DNA of 64,000 bases from Guillardia theta CCMP2712 (GCF_000315625.1 NW_005434593.1:104254-168253), one strand, 5' to 3'. Positions 36,703 through 50,400 are shown, counted from the stretch's first letter. A program made the numbers and translations. Notes: generated by a model not told the origin, from the letters alone.

Positions 36703-39700
36703 TCATTCCTCTTGGTTGTATCGTTTCCTGGTAGCGGCGAGCACCTTATCGAGCTGGTGGGATAGCGAGTGATTGATAGCTGCTGAGCTCTGGTGAACAT
36801 CTTCCAGCTTCTTGAGTAGCTCCTCCTCCTTGCCCTCTCCATGAGCGCCAAGAACGATCGCGGCTCTCTGTCAAGCTTTTAGCGAGGGAGATGGAGGGAG
36901 GGAGGGAGCGAGCAGATGGAGGCGGGGGAATGGGACGAGTGAGAGACAAGGAAAGAGAGTTGGAGGCAGAGAGGGGGATGTTGGCAGAGTGGGGTGGGCG
37001 GAAGGAAGGGAGGGAAGGAGGGAGGAGAGGTGAGGGACGAGGGGAGCAAGGGGGGGGGGGGAGGAGGAAGAGGAGGGGGTAGTCTTACCTGAGGAAACCA
37101 GAGGAGGTCGACCTTCTGCTTTGCGACCTTGAGCTGCTTGCCAGTGTCTTTGTCGCAGAGGACCTCGTGGGTGTCCGGGTCACGTACCAGGGTCAGGACC
37201 TTGCTGAAGACGTAAGACTCGCCGCCGGAGTAGTCGTCATAGTCCCTCTCCTTGAGGTACACGAAGAAGTAGAGGTAGTTCCAGAGGTTGTGCTCTCTTC
37301 CTATGTGGTCCTCGAAGCCCGTTCCCGTCCTGCTCTCCTGGTCGAAGAGGATGCGGTCGAGGCCGCAGATGAAGCACTTCCCCGTAATCTCTTCATCCAG
37401 CTCCTCCTTCTTCTCGCGCAGCTCCGCGAAGGTGTCGATGATGATACCGAAGATGATGTTCATCAGGATCGTCGTGACCATCACGTAGAACAGGAACGTG
37501 TACACCATGCGGTACACGATGAGATAGCGATCGGGACTGGAAGGGTCGTCGACGGTCCAAGGGATCTCATGGAGAGCTTCACCAAGGTCTCCCTTGCGCA
37601 GGCCCATGTCCAGGACCACCAGGGTACACTTCCATATTGAAGTACACCGCGCTCCGTTGTTGTTCGGGTCCAGCCTGCGACCTCCCTCGATGTTGGCCCT
37701 CTCGAAGCGGAACTTCTCAGGGAAGAGGAGGAAGCCTACGACGCCGAAGATGTAGTACATGATGACGAGCAGCACGGCAGTCTGGATCAGCGAGGCCCCA
37801 CGGTATGTGATGGACTTGATCACGTTGCGCAGCACTCGGCTGTGATTGAACACTTCGAGGAGGTGGATGAGGAGGAAGAAGAATCGCCCCTCCGACGAGA
37901 GCACGAGCGCGAGGAGGCTTGCAAGGGACATGAGCGTTATCCACCAGAAGAAGAGGTCCGAGAAGAGGTACAACACGCTCACAAAGTCGACTTTCCTCAC
38001 TTGCAGCGCGCTCGGTCGGACCTGCAAGCATGTCAAGCACGTTCAGCGCACAGGAGGATGGTAAACCTTGAGTCGTCGATGGCGGTAGTTGGGGTCGGAC
38101 TGATCGGGGGGGAGGGAGAGGAGGAGCTGGAGGAGGCGGTTCTGCGGAGGGAGGTAGCTGTGTCTCTGAATGAGCTGCTTGATCCTGGGGATCCCTCGCT
38201 CTACCACGTACCACCACTGCCGCGTGATGGCGAGGAGGAACTGGACGACTGAGAGGGCGATCAGACATTCCTTGGCCACAGGGCGGACCTTGTACGTCCT
38301 CAAGTCCTCGTTGTCGCCGCAGTCGAACGACCCGTTGCACTCGTACGCGTAGAAGAAGAGGATGACGAGGTTGATGAGGCAGGCGTTGAAGAAGAAGGCT
38401 TGCTCCCTCACGCGGTAGGACAGGCCGAAGAAGCGCAGGAGGGGATGCTGGTTCAGCAGCTGCTGATACCTCATCTCATCGTAGAACTCCTCCATTCTCT
38501 CCGTGAAACCCGTCAGCTGAGATTGCAAGTTGGTCCGTTTGACGTTGTAGATGAAGCGCTTTTTGGAGGTGACGGTAAGGTACTGGCAGATGTCTGGGAT
38601 GATGAAGTAAGCTCTTTCCAACACTCCTTTCCTGCTGATCTCTATCACACCAACTTTCCGCTTCAAGTTGTTCAGGTCCCATATGTTTTCTTCTGTGCAC
38701 GCCTTCTGCAAGGTCCCGGTGTTGTCGAACTCTGCGAGAGTGATGTATGTGATGTAGTAGTGCTGGGCGATAGTCTCAGCCTCCTTGTCCTCCTCGCTCT
38801 CCCCAGTCGTGTGCGGGATATCCCAGAAGGAGGCGTCGAAGTGCTTCGGTATGTGAAGCTTGATCTTCTCGCAGTCATGGAGGGACTTGAGAGTCCGAAG
38901 TCTGTTCGGGTTGTACTTGCGCAGCAAGAGGTTCATGTTGTCGATGAGGTTGTTGGCGTTCAAAGAAGCAAGCATCCTCTCTGGGATATAAGAACGGTCG
39001 ACGCACTCCAGGAGGGCAAGGAGTACTGTAGCAGTAGCCGCCTTCAGTTTGAAGATGTTCTTCTCGTACTCCTCCTCCTCCTCCTCCTCGACCTTCGAGC
39101 TAGTCCTCGCCATGTTGAGGCTCAGAATCTCGTTGGCACAAGCGCACAGCCTCGTATCCACCAGCGCCACCTGGTTGCCCCGGCAAGGACTCTGAGTGAA
39201 TTCAGCGATGGCGAGCATTGCGACCTGAACCTCCTCCACCGTCCGGCATGAGATGTACTGCACGACTCCGTCGACGTAGGAGGCGGCACTGGACACGAGG
39301 TCGACGGACCGGGCGCTCCCTTGCTGGAACCGCAGGAAGTTCTGCAGCTTCAGGTTGTGACCCTCGCAGAGCAGGTGGAGGAAGCGCATGATGTGCTTGA
39401 CCTGAGACTCTCCCATCCCTCCTTTCATCCTGATCGCTCGCACCACCAGCGAGTGGAGGCTGCCGTCCTGCCCTGCAGTGGCCCTGTGCTGCTCCCTGGC
39501 CCCTCTCCTCGACGAATGCTTCTCCTTCGCCTCCCGCTCCCCCCTCTTGATCCTCCGCTGGAGCTCCGCGAAGAAGTCCGGGGCTCCTTTCATGATGCTG
39601 ATCACCTCGTAGAACGACTCTTGGAACACCTGCCCCGCGCTCTGAAGGAGCTCGATCCCAACTTCCATGCAACAGTAGGCGAGCCGGTCGCTGACGTTCT

Positions 39701-42700
39701 TGTCGCTCATCAGTGTGACAAGAAGGGATGGAACCTCACTCCTGAGCCACTCGGGCGGGAGCTCGTCGGAGACAGCTCTCCTCCACCTTACTGTGAGGAT
39801 TCTCAACACCTGCGATGAAGTTGTTAGGGAGTTCTTGACGACGAGGTAGATTTGTGAACAGATGTAAAACTCTCCTCCTTACGAGTGTTCACTTCTTCCA
39901 CATCTCTCATCTTGTCATGTCTGCTTCTTCCCTCTCGCCCTCTTGAGACTTCTCCTATCCTCTCTCGCCTTCACAACCTGCTCCTGCTCCTACTTCTGCT
40001 CCCCTTCTTACTCTTCCTCCTCCTCCTCAGTCCCTAGACCTCTCTCGCACACGCACACTGACCTTGAGCGCAATCAGCATCTCGTGCTCAACAATGTCTC
40101 CTCCTCCAGAGCAGTTCTTGATCAGCAGCTCCACCATGTACTTCGCCTGATCCGCCTGGAACAGCATCGTCGGCTCCTCCGAGATCGAGCTCGACGAGGA
40201 GAGGTTCACTTTCGTCTCCTTCAGCAACTGGATGCTGTTGCAAAGGTTCAACATCTCCTCTCTGTCCTGCCCTAGCACGAGCCTCCCATTCTCCCCATCA
40301 GCAGCCGTCTCCTGCCGCCCAACGGGGTCAACAGCCTGCAGAAAAGCCTGCGCAAAGAGCTCGACGCCCTGCATCAACTCCGAAGCAAGGTCCTTGATGT
40401 CCTTCAGGTTGTAGTCCTGCTGCTGCTCCTCCTCCTCTTGGCTCACTCGCACGTCCGACAGCCTCCTGCGGCTCGAGTCGACTTGCATGTGCTGCTTTGC
40501 GCGGTCGGTGAGGACGGCGGTGGAGATGACGTGCCTGGACCGAACGATCTCGTAGATGTCGACGAGGACGGAGGCCCTGTCAGCGTTCAGCGCTCGCTCG
40601 TTAAGAATGTCGACAATGCGGTCGACAAGAAGGCTAAGGCATGTCATGTTGTCCTCGCTCGTCTGCTCCATGACCTCCTCCTTGACCAGCACGTCCTTGA
40701 TGAAGGGAGCCCAGTCGTTGACGAACAGCTGGGAGAAGTTGAAGGAACGAGGAGAGAAGAGCACCGAGAACTCTCGCAGGCTGACTGACCTGACCGTCTC
40801 CTGCACGTACTGAATGATGTCCCACAGGTTCTCTTGGAGGATCGGATGGGAGATGGGCTGGTCGTTCCTGAGGTACAACAGCCGCATGATCCTGAGCAGG
40901 TGCATCTTGGCGCATGGCAGCGTCTCTTCAGACAAGATCTCCTCCTTCAACTTGGTCGGAGGGAGCAGACTCTGAACCTGGAAGTGCAGCTCTGAGTTGG
41001 GATCCTCCAGCATGACGATGAGCAAGTTCAGCAGCTTCACATGGTACGCCATGTGGAACACTGATCGCTTCTCCAGAGCATCCGTGAACGTTACCCTGGA
41101 TGCCTTCTCTTCGCTCCCGCTGTGTACCGTCGACAGGAGGTGCAGGACCTTGTCTGTCAGATTGGCGGCAGACCTTCCGTTTGCCAGCAGCTCTACCTTC
41201 CTCCGCCTCCCGCCCTGCCCTCGAAAAAGCAGCAGAGCCTCCTCCTCCGTATCCGGCGACCTGTCGTCGGCACCGCCCAGGCTCCTCGACCCCTCGCACT
41301 TGTACGGCCCGTACTGGCACAGCTGCTTGAAGGTGTACTGGAGGTTTTTGGAGACGTGGGTGCCGCCTACTAGGCAGACGGAGCAGAAGAAGTCGAGGTA
41401 GTGAGGCTTGCGGTACTTGTGGTCTGACCCTGATATGATGTGCTGGATGATCCGAGCAATGGTCTTCTCCTCCACCTCATTCGACAACTTCCAGTTGTCC
41501 TGGAAGATGGAGGACAGAGCTCTGGTAACATGGAGCCCACGTCCGATGAAGACGAGGAGGAGGTCGACATGCTTGGACAGCAGCATCTGGTTCTCTTCAG
41601 CATGGCGGCAGAAGCTGTCGATGAAGCGGAAGCAGAGGTAGAGCAGCCGTAGAAACCTCTGTTCCAGCACTCCCCTCTCAGCTTCCCTCGGATCATACGA
41701 CAGCGTCGAAGCTGAGATCCACTTGATACTTGCTTCCAGTACCTCGACGATGAGTAGGTGGACGCGGGACCGGCGGACGGTCTCCTTGTTGTGGATCGAG
41801 ACTCTGACCTCCTCTGCCGTCTCCTCTCTCGGCCTGCAGATGTCGGAGACTGAGGCTACAGCTCTGCAAACATCGCTTAGCTCCTCGAGGTCGATGGCGA
41901 CGGTCTTGAAGGAGGAGCGGAGGGAGCGGAGGAGGCGAGCTCTGTGCTTGTGTAGCGTTCTCATGCTCTCCTTGCACTTCTTGTAGGCGCTGATGGAGCC
42001 AGGGTCGAAGAGAATCTGAGGAGAAGGTGAGGAGAAGAAAGAAAGCGCTGAAGATGCTGGAAGTAGTCGACATGCAGGAGGAGGAGGAGGAGGAGGAGCA
42101 AGAGCAAGAGGAGGATTGGTTTGGAGCAGGAGGAGAAAGAGGAGGAGGAGGAGTGTTGCAGTGAGGAGACCTGTATGTTGTTCAACTCTCTGTACAGCTC
42201 CAACCTCGGCGAATGTTCACGGAAGAGAAGTTTGAGGGCGACTAGCGAAAGCTCCTTCATGTCAAACTTGAGAAGGTGGAGCAGGTTGTCTGCGAGCCTG
42301 TTTCCTCCCCCTCCGTTGGAGAGGGAGAGGTAGGAGATCAGCTTCGCCATCTCATCCCTGTGGTTCGTCCTCAGCAGCTCCTCCAACCTCTCCACGTCCT
42401 CGGGGCCGAAGGACCTGGACCTGCTCGATGGAATCGCAACCTTGTACACAGAGAGGAGCTTGGGGAGCCTGATCTTGAGCCTCAGGTCGCAGACGAAGTC
42501 GAGCATGCGGCAGACTGCAAGCTTGGTCCTGAGCAGCGTCGTTCTGATCTCGTTCTCAACTCTGTTGTCTGAACGATCAGCGCATTCGTCGGGGACGTAT
42601 CGCTTGTCAAGGTGGGACAGAAGGCAAGGGATGAGCGAGCTGTTCATCTCATCGTAGTCAGAGAAGCAGCCAAGTCTCAACAGCTCGGAGCACAGCTCGG

Positions 42701-45161
42701 CCAGCGACAGGCTGTACAGGAGAGCGTCCTTGAGCGCCTCTTGGCCGTTGTTCTTGTTGAGGAGCCCGAACTTGGCCGAGTTCAACAGGTTGTTCACCAC
42801 ACACTTCTTCAGAGGGCGGAAGTCTCGGAATATTTTGTCGAGCTCGAAGGTTGGGCGGGGCAGGTCGAGAGCCTCGTCGATCTCGTGGAGAAGCTGCGTT
42901 GAGATGTGGAGCTGGACGTAGTCGCTGGGGTTGCGCTGGACGTACAGCACGAGCATCAGCCTGGCGAACCTCCGCAGCAGGGACAAGGGAAGCTTTTCTC
43001 CCTCGAGAGAGCTGAGGAGAGCGTCGTAGCTGACGAGCTTGTTGATCACTTGACGGCTGCGGTGGTTGCAGCCGATGCAGAGGCTCTCGTAGAGCTCGAG
43101 ACACACGAGGTAGAGGTGGAAGACTCCCTCGTACGCTGGTGATACGCACACGGCCTCGAGGTCGATGGTCTTGGTCGCCTTGCCCTGCTGGTACACGACC
43201 TCCGCCATGTCCTTGTCCCCCTTGTGAGTCTTGATCAGGAACTTGGAGAGGTCCTGCAGCAGCTTGTGGGAGATGTAGTCTTGAAGATGTATGATCCCCT
43301 TGTCTCCGCACTTAGCGTACGACGTGAAGATCTTGAGGAGCAGCGGAAGGTTGTCGTGAGATGTCTGGAGGGTAGAGATGAATTGGTCGATGTCAGATTC
43401 TTGAGTGTTGCCAATCAACTCCTCGTTCTCATGTATGATCACTTTGATAGTCTCTCCGACGATCTCGGTGCAGACCGGGTTCCGCAAGTGGCTGTCGAAG
43501 TCGCGGATGAAGGAAGAGATCGTCTTGCCGTTGGCGAAGCAGTTGTAGCATGCGCTCTGCAAGAGCTCATGGCAGCGGAAGTAGATGGAGCGGAGGGACT
43601 CGAACTCCCCGTTCTTGTGCTCCGACGAGCTCCAGAGGTTGTAGATGGAGAGAGCCAGCTCGACGACAAGCACCAGCACCTTGCTGTTTCTCAGCAGGTG
43701 CTTCCAGAACATGGAGCGGTTGTGATGAGAGACGTTGCAGTTGTTGATGGCATCTTCAAGCACCTTGAGGGTGGACAGGTGGTTGTAGGTCGATATGTTG
43801 ACCTTGACCTGGAAGTCCTTCATGTTGATCAGCGACTGGTACAACCTGAGCGCCTTCTCCAGACTCAACATCGTCCTGCACGCTACCTCCACATCCTCAG
43901 ACACAGGCAGCACATCGAAGACATCCCCCTTGTTCAACCACTCGATCATCGTCAGCGTCGACCTCTTCCCGTCATGCTCGTGCTGCGCATGGAGGTACGC
44001 CTTCTGCTCTCGCGAGCGAATATGGCAGCAGCCCCCCCAACGCATTAGGCCCGAGGTAAGGAAGACAGGATCCAACGTGAGACGAGCATCGTAGTTCCTC
44101 TCTAGCGCCATCTCCAGCCCTTGCTTGCTGAGACAGAGGTACCGCCCAGTCAACAGGTTCTGCAGCATACAGTTGTCGCCGTACTCGACCTGCCGACCTG
44201 TCTCCCCTCCCTCCAGCTCCAACCTCCACAGCGAGAATGCCATCAGCCCCAACTCATCCTTCTCCAGCCCCAGCTCGCACTCCTCCCCCCGCACGATGGA
44301 GGAGACGTAGAGGTCGTGCTCCTTGTGGGTCAGCCTGACTACACTCCCTCCCCTGACGAAGCTGGGGCCGAAGCTGTCCCACCTCGCATGCTTTCTCAGC
44401 TTCCAGTTGCAGGTGTCTCGGTACGAGAAGATTTCATGGACGTCGTAGGGCAGCAGGTTGTGCGCTGGATCCTCCGACTTGTCTGCGGCGACTTGCACGA
44501 ACGTCTCTGCTGCAAAGGCGGCGATGCAGATGCTGTCATGGTAGCGGACTGGATCGTAGAGGTTGTGACTCTTGTACCTTGGAGTGAAGACAAACCATGA
44601 GTTCTCGTCGTAGTCCCTCCTGATCTTCACTCCTGCCACGGAGGAGCCGTTCTTGCCCACTTGCTCAGCGATCAACATCTTGCCGCTCTTGAAGTGCTTC
44701 AGCTGCACTTTGTCCCCGAACTTGACAACCTTCCCCAGGTTCCTCCTGGACTCTGACTCGTTCGTCATCTGCTCGTTCTGCATGTCGGAGAGGAGGCTCG
44801 CGAGCATCTTTTTCTTCTGCACGTCTGTCATCCCGACCAGACTGTCCACGTGCTGCAGTGTTGAGTTGTACTTGATACGAGCTGCATGATTCTCCTTTGC
44901 ATACACAACAAACAGCGAGTCTACATCGTCGGCTCCATCCGCAAGGTCGAAGTTGCGTCTCAGCCAACAGTTCTCATCTACAAACCCATCGGAGCTCATC
45001 GATCCAGGAATGTCCGCGCACACGATGCTGAACACATCCCCGATCCGAAGGTGATTCGCATCCTCAACTCTCTGCCCTTCATGCTCCAGGATGACGCTCT
45101 CATACCTTGACCGTGCGCTCTGCACGAAAGTCGTTTGAGGCGAAGCTAGCGAAGACTCCAT
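36703..45161 (-). CDS. IP3-receptor/ryanodine-receptor family calcium-release channel
   Basis: Five exons, 42171-45161, 40063-42015, 38067-39809, 37089-38021 and 36703-36867, all joined in phase 0, give 2594 aa, close to animal IP3 receptors (about 2700). Order of domains: N-terminal Ins145/beta-trefoil and MIR repeats (VKFGDKVQLKHFKSGKMLIA; NCMLQNLLTGRYLCLS), RIH armadillo repeats, RIH-associated region (about 39450-39100), six membrane helices starting QAFFFNACLINLVILFFYAY, pore helix, and S6 (ILMNIIFGIIIDTFAELREK). The linker zinc-finger CFICGL...H..REHNLW (about 37370-37280) is conserved, and a short coiled coil ends the protein. It should sit in the ER or another store membrane and release calcium. 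The usual GGGVGD filter is absent (see findings). Confidence 0.95.
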
Positions 45162-45406
45162 GTCTTGTCCACTCCTTCACTTCACCCCTTCATGATCGGC
45201 CTGCCCGGTGATATCAGAGCATGCCAAACAATCAGACGGCATGCGATGGTTGAATGCGCTCCAAGAAGGGCAGATACGAAGTGGCTTCCTCCTCTCCTGC
45301 TGCCTACCTTCCTGTCCTGACTGTCCCTAAGGTGCTCCTCTCCTCCTTCACTGATCTTCTATCTCCTTCTTCCTTCCTCCTAATGTCCAATCCTCTGCTC
45401 CTATCC

Positions 45407-45525
45407 TGTGCTGTGCTGTGCTTTTGCTGTGCTGTGCTGTGCTGTGCTGTGCTGTGCTGTGCTGTGCTGTGCTGTGCTGTGCTGTGCTGTGCTGTGCTGT
45501 GCTGTGCTGTGCTGTGCTGTGCTGT
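45407..45525. repeat. (CTGTG)n pentanucleotide satellite
   Basis: About 22 units of CTGTG with one TTTTG interruption near 45421, in the 400-bp divergent region between the channel start (45161) and the methyltransferase start (45563). Confidence 0.95.
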
Positions 45526-45562
45526 TCTGTCCTCTCTCCCCTCCCCTCATGGGTAGCTCACC

Positions 45563-47120
45563 ATGTTTGCCCGACATAGACCAACAAGGAATGTGGCCCT
45601 CGTCCCCTCTCGCACCCAACTCAATCGTGCGGTCGCTATGCAGGTTTCTTCCCCGCCCCCGCCCCTACCTCCTGCTGCTCCTGCTCCTGCTCCTCCTGCT
45701 CCTGCTCCTCTTTCTCCTTCTTGTTTTTCTCCTCTTCCTTGTCCTTCTCATCTTACTCCTCCTTATGGTCGTCTTACTCCTTCTTCTCGACGAACTCCGC
45801 TTCTTTGGTTTTCCCCTCCATATCCTTCCCTTCGTTTTGAAACATTATCATCCCTCCTAGAATCTCTCCCTTACACCCACCTGATCACCTCACCTCACCT
45901 CTCTTCCCCTCCCCTCCTATAATCTCCTCTTCTCTCGATGCTGCAAACGTGTGTCATCTTTGCCTTGTGCTCAGGTCTACTCGGAAAACTCCGACGGCAC
46001 CATCCTATGGAATGCTTCACTGGTGCTGCGCAACTACCTACAGAAGAAGCAGAGTGAGTTCTCAGGACGGAGAGTGTTGGAGCTCGGAGCAGGACTGGGT
46101 CACCTGTCCCTTGCGATCAGCAGGATGGGCGCGCATGTCACATCGACGGAAGCTCGTTGTAGAGGTGCGAACTCGGCCTCCTCGCTGCTGCTCCTGCCCA
46201 GTGACTCTGACTGGCAGTGGAAGAGGCTGCGACAGCGAGCGGCAGCTGCAGGTGCTGGGGGTGTGTCAATCAACTGAGGAGGAGCGTGAAGAAGAACCTT
46301 GCGCTGGAGCAAGACGTGTCGCTGAACGAGTGGAACGATGTTGGATGTGAAGGGATGGAGGTCTGACTGAGTTGTCAACTCAGATGTATGGTCTTGGAAA
46401 GATCGAGTGACGTCTGAGGGTGGCAGGGGAAAGGCTCAATCAGGGTTGTTGAGCTCCAGTGGGGAGAGGAGGCGAAAGATCGCTGGGTGAGGAGAGGAGG
46501 AGAGGAGAGGAGAGGAGAGGAGAGGAGAGGAAGGGAAACGAGAGGAGAGGAGGGGAGGGGAGGGGAGAGGAGAGGAGAGGAGAGGAGAGGGGAGTGAGGG
46601 GAAAAGAGGATTTCCTACGTCTTGCTCAATCTATCCCAGGGGCCTCTGAAGCAGGAATCCGAAACAGAGGATGGGAAATTCGACTACATCATAATGTCTG
46701 AAGTGATTTACAATCAGTCATCTGACTCCTTGTATGACGATGATTTCCATGACAATCTGGTTGTTTGTTTGCTTGCTTGCTTCATCTGGAGTTCTAACAA
46801 TTCTCTTGCAGATATGGACGATCTTGCAGTTTGTAAAACCCGGGACGATCATTTACAACGTGTTTGTTGACCGACCTTTCTCGTTCATGTTCTTTGCCAA
46901 GATCGATGAACTTCCTGGGAAGTAAGAAACGGACAAGAACAACTCGAACATCGTTGACTTGTTGGCAAGGCCGTTCAAGGTGGAGGTTGTCGATGAGAAG
47001 GAGTACGAGTGCCTGGTATGGACTTGTTACTTCCTGTGTCCTGTCTTCTGACCGCCGTACAAGCTGAAAGATGACGATGATGCCAAGCTGTACATGCACA
47101 AGTTATGTTATTCCGGCTGA
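45563..47120 (+). CDS. METTL21/Methyltransferase-16-like S-adenosylmethionine methyltransferase
   Basis: Exon 1 is 45563-45643 (MFARHRPTRNVALVPSRTQL). Exon 2 starts at 45975 and encodes VYSENSDGTILWNASLVLRN and the SAM-binding motif RRVLELGAGLGHLSL. Later exons encode LRRSVKKNLALEQDVSLNEW (about 46280), VVELQWGEEAKDRW (about 46440-46485, the family's L.W motif), FDYIIMSEVIYN (about 46680, the D.I...E.IYN motif), VKPGTIIYNVFVDRPFSFMF (about 46835), an acidic segment ending VEVVDEKEYECL, and a last exon that stops at 47118-47120. All landmarks of a protein-lysine methyltransferase of the METTL21/FAM86 group are present. The join after exon 2 (46150-46250) could not be settled. The Arg-rich N-terminus could be a weak targeting sequence. 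Confidence 0.82.
46488..46592. repeat. (GAGAG)n purine pentamer tract in an intron
   Basis: GGAGA units, the reverse complement of the TCTCC satellite at 11-13 kb, filling the intron after the QWGEEAKDRW exon of the methyltransferase. Confidence 0.9.
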
Positions 47121-47409
47121 ACGGTTGAGACCGCTGTTTCCTTCTCTTCCTGCTCCTGCGGCAAATTTGTCGCGACAAACAGCGCAATCACCTTCTCCTC
47201 CTGTACTTCCGACTCGTCCTGACGCTCCCCCGTCACAGTTTCTTCTTCTCCCCCTCCCTGCTCCGTCCATTTCAACATTCCCTTCCTTTCATCTTCGTCA
47301 TCGTAGTCGTCATCATAACCATCTTTACCATCACCATCGCTACTGATAAACTCTAGCAACAGCAAGTTCACAAACTGTTGAACAGTCTTGCTCATACTTC
47401 ATTCATCGT
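47121..47409. other. Convergent intergenic region
   Basis: A 95-codon minus-strand frame (47108-47395), acidic in the middle, lies just beyond the stop of the next minus gene. It lacks splice or family support and may be 3' untranslated sequence. Confidence 0.4.
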
Positions 47410-50400
47410 CGTCTACCATGAACTCGTCGAGCCCGAACGTGTCCATCCCGACCTGCGGTCAAGCATGTCAGCAGGAAGGAGGAGAAAGGCTGCGATGAGG
47501 GCTCAGGATGTCGGAGGGGTGGCGAAGCTGGTGGAGAGGGGGGTGATCGAAGTCAAAGGATAAAGGAGTGAGTGCGGAAAGGAGAGGAAAAGGGGAGCAG
47601 GAGATCAAAGGGAGGAGGGGGAGCGAAGAGCGAGGAAGGGGGGGGGGAGGAGGAGGAGAGAGGAGGAGGGAGGGAGGGAGGGAGGGAGGGAGGGAGGGAG
47701 GCGGAGGGAGGGAGGGAGGAGAGAGGAGGAAGGGAAGGGAGGGACGGTCGTNNNNNNNNNNNNNNNNNNNNNNNNNNNNNNNNNNNNNNNNNNNNNNNNN
47801 NNNNNNNNNNNNNNNNNNNNNNNNNNNNNNNNNNNNNNNNNNNNNNNNNNNGGAGGGAGGAGAGAGAGAGGAGGGAGGAGGGCTGCTGCTGCAGACTGTC
47901 AAACTTCGTCACCTTGGTCTTTCCTCCCGTCTCTGTACGCATTGATGTCAGGTTGCAAACACCACAATGAGGGGCAGGGGGGGAAATAATAAGAAGGCAG
48001 CCGATGAGGGGAAGGAAATGGGGAGGAGGAGAAGGAGGAGGAAGACGAGGTCAAGGGGGAGGACGAAGAGGAACAAAAGGAAGAAGAGGAGGAGAAAGAA
48101 GACAAGGAGGAGGAGGAACAGCAGCTAGGTCCTCACTCTTTGGAGCCGAAGTCGACACTCCTGCAGGGGCAGGGGAGCTCGGAGCAGGGGAGGGCTCGCG
48201 CGAGACCGGGGCACCGGGGAGACGATCAGCCCCGAGGAGACGGAGGTTGACCTGGAGACGTCAGGACAGGAGGAGGAGTCGGAACGAGGAGGAGGCGGGA
48301 CGAGGAGGAGGCGGAAAGAGGAGAAGGAGGAGGAGGCGGGACGAGGAGGAGGCGGAAAGAGGAGAAGGAGGAGGAGGAGGCGGAAAGAGGAGAAGGAGGA
48401 GGAGGAGCTGGAGGAAGAGGATTGTACCTGAGAGCTGCGCTTGCTTGTCATCTGCCCTATGACGTAGAGGGCCTGCTCCAGGTCCTGTGCTGGTGGATGA
48501 GAAGAAATGGCAGGCAGGTGCGCCTGACCTCAGGGACGCCGTTGCAAACTCCCGAGACGATGACTCCCGTGTACCCCGAGCTGTGGAGCTGCTTTGTCTG
48601 CGGGCGAGTGAGGGCAGAGGAGGAGCGGAGGGACGAGGGAGCGAACAAGGATCGGGCAGAAGGAGCAGGAGGAGGAAGAGGATGATGATGAAGGAGAGCA
48701 GAAGCAGGAGCAGGATCAGGAGCAGCACGGGGCGAACCAGCTCGAAGCAATCTTCTTCTGTCTCTCTCCTATAATTGACTCGAGCAATCCTGACTTGACT
48801 CTCGGGAAGACTCTTCAAGATCTGACGAACAGGTTTGAGATGTAGAGGAAGAGGGAAAAGAGAAAAAATGAGGAGAAGCATGAAGAGGGAGGAGGGAGGA
48901 GGGAGGAGGGAGGAGGGAGGGAGAGGGAAACAAGACAAGAGGAACAGGGGAAGGGACAAGGACAATAGCACGAGCACGAGAAGGTAGGAGGATGTCACCT
49001 GCTGAGCAGACTCGGCGTCATATGCCTCAGCAATCACCACCTCGCAGTTGCATGCCGCCTGCTCTGTGAGGATGAGCCAAGGAAAATTTGCCGTCCTTCA
49101 CGCACCGCGATCTTTGCATCGTCCTCTTGCGAAACGATGGCTACGGCTTCCATATCAAGAACCTGAGCGTACCGCGACAGTTTCTGCGCTCACGAAAGTC
49201 TCATCAAAGGACGTCCTCCTCCGCCTCCGCCTCCGCCTCCGCCTGCTCCTCCTCCCACCTCCCACCACCACCACCACCACCACCACCACCTCCTCCTCCT
49301 CCTCCTCCTCCTCCTCCAAATGTCAAGTCACACACCCCCGCTTCCTCCTCTGACAGATCGCCAGCAGCGAACGCCACGGCTCCAGCACCGGCTGCCTTGG
49401 CTTCTGCAATCTCCTTGAGGGAGGACACCCCCCCTCGGATCACACAGACTGACGGGGACGAGGAACGAGTTCAAGTCAGCATCCTGCCACACGCTGCCAG
49501 CAGCTCACCAGGGCCTGGAAACTCTCCCGCAGCAGTCTGCTGCTCTTTGCCGAATGCTTCCAGGCACTCCAAGTCTCTTCCCTCCGGCTGCAGGTCGATC
49601 CAGATGGCACAGCACTGACCATCTCTTAGGCCCTGCAGACATCACGATCAGCGGGAGAGGGGGAGGAAGAGGGGGATGAGCGAAAGATTGGGGGCAGAAG
49701 GAGGGGGAGGAAGAGAAAGGGTGAAAGAGGTGGAGGAAGGGAGGAGGGGAGGGGGGGAATGGGGAGGGGGAGGGGACCAGGAGGAGAGGTGGAAGAGGGG
49801 GAGGGATGGAGGAGGACGAGGGGGAGGGGTGGAAGAGGGGAAGGGGTGGAAGAGAAGAGGAGGGGTAAAAGGGTTGAGGCGAAAGTGGGATGGGGATGAC
49901 AGAGGAGACAGGGAGTCTTGCCTGGGAGATGCCTGCTTTGCCAGTGATCTGGAAGGGATCTTGTGGATCGGAAGATTTCACCGGCGTGTCTGCAGCAACA
50001 TTTGATGAAGACGCAAAGTCAAATCAAGGTTTTACTTCCAGGTGAAGTCCGTGACTCGCATCAGACATCAAAGAGACAAGGGAACAACAAGACCTCCACA
50101 CCAGTGCAGCATTCCATCCCGATTGCCAGAGCCTTGGAGCGCTTGTTCATCGCGGTTGCTAGTGGGGTCCTCTTCTTCGGTTTCACTTTGCCGTTCTCAG
50201 CCTGGGGAGGAACTCATTACTCTGATGAACCTACAGCAGCATGCAGCTGCTGCTGTGCAACATGAATGGCATGAGATTGACCTTGTCCATGAATTTCTCA
50301 ACCTCCTGCGGGTCGATCGCCATGCGCAGCCCAAGACTCGTCCCTGCCTGGCGAAGGCTCATGCTCTTGGGGAGGGAGAGCGAAGGACCTGATGGATTGA

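Noticed and set aside
38400-39251. 283-codon plus-strand frame opposite the calcium channel
   Set aside because: Antisense shadow of a well-supported channel exon; no splice or family support. The same holds for 43224-44048.
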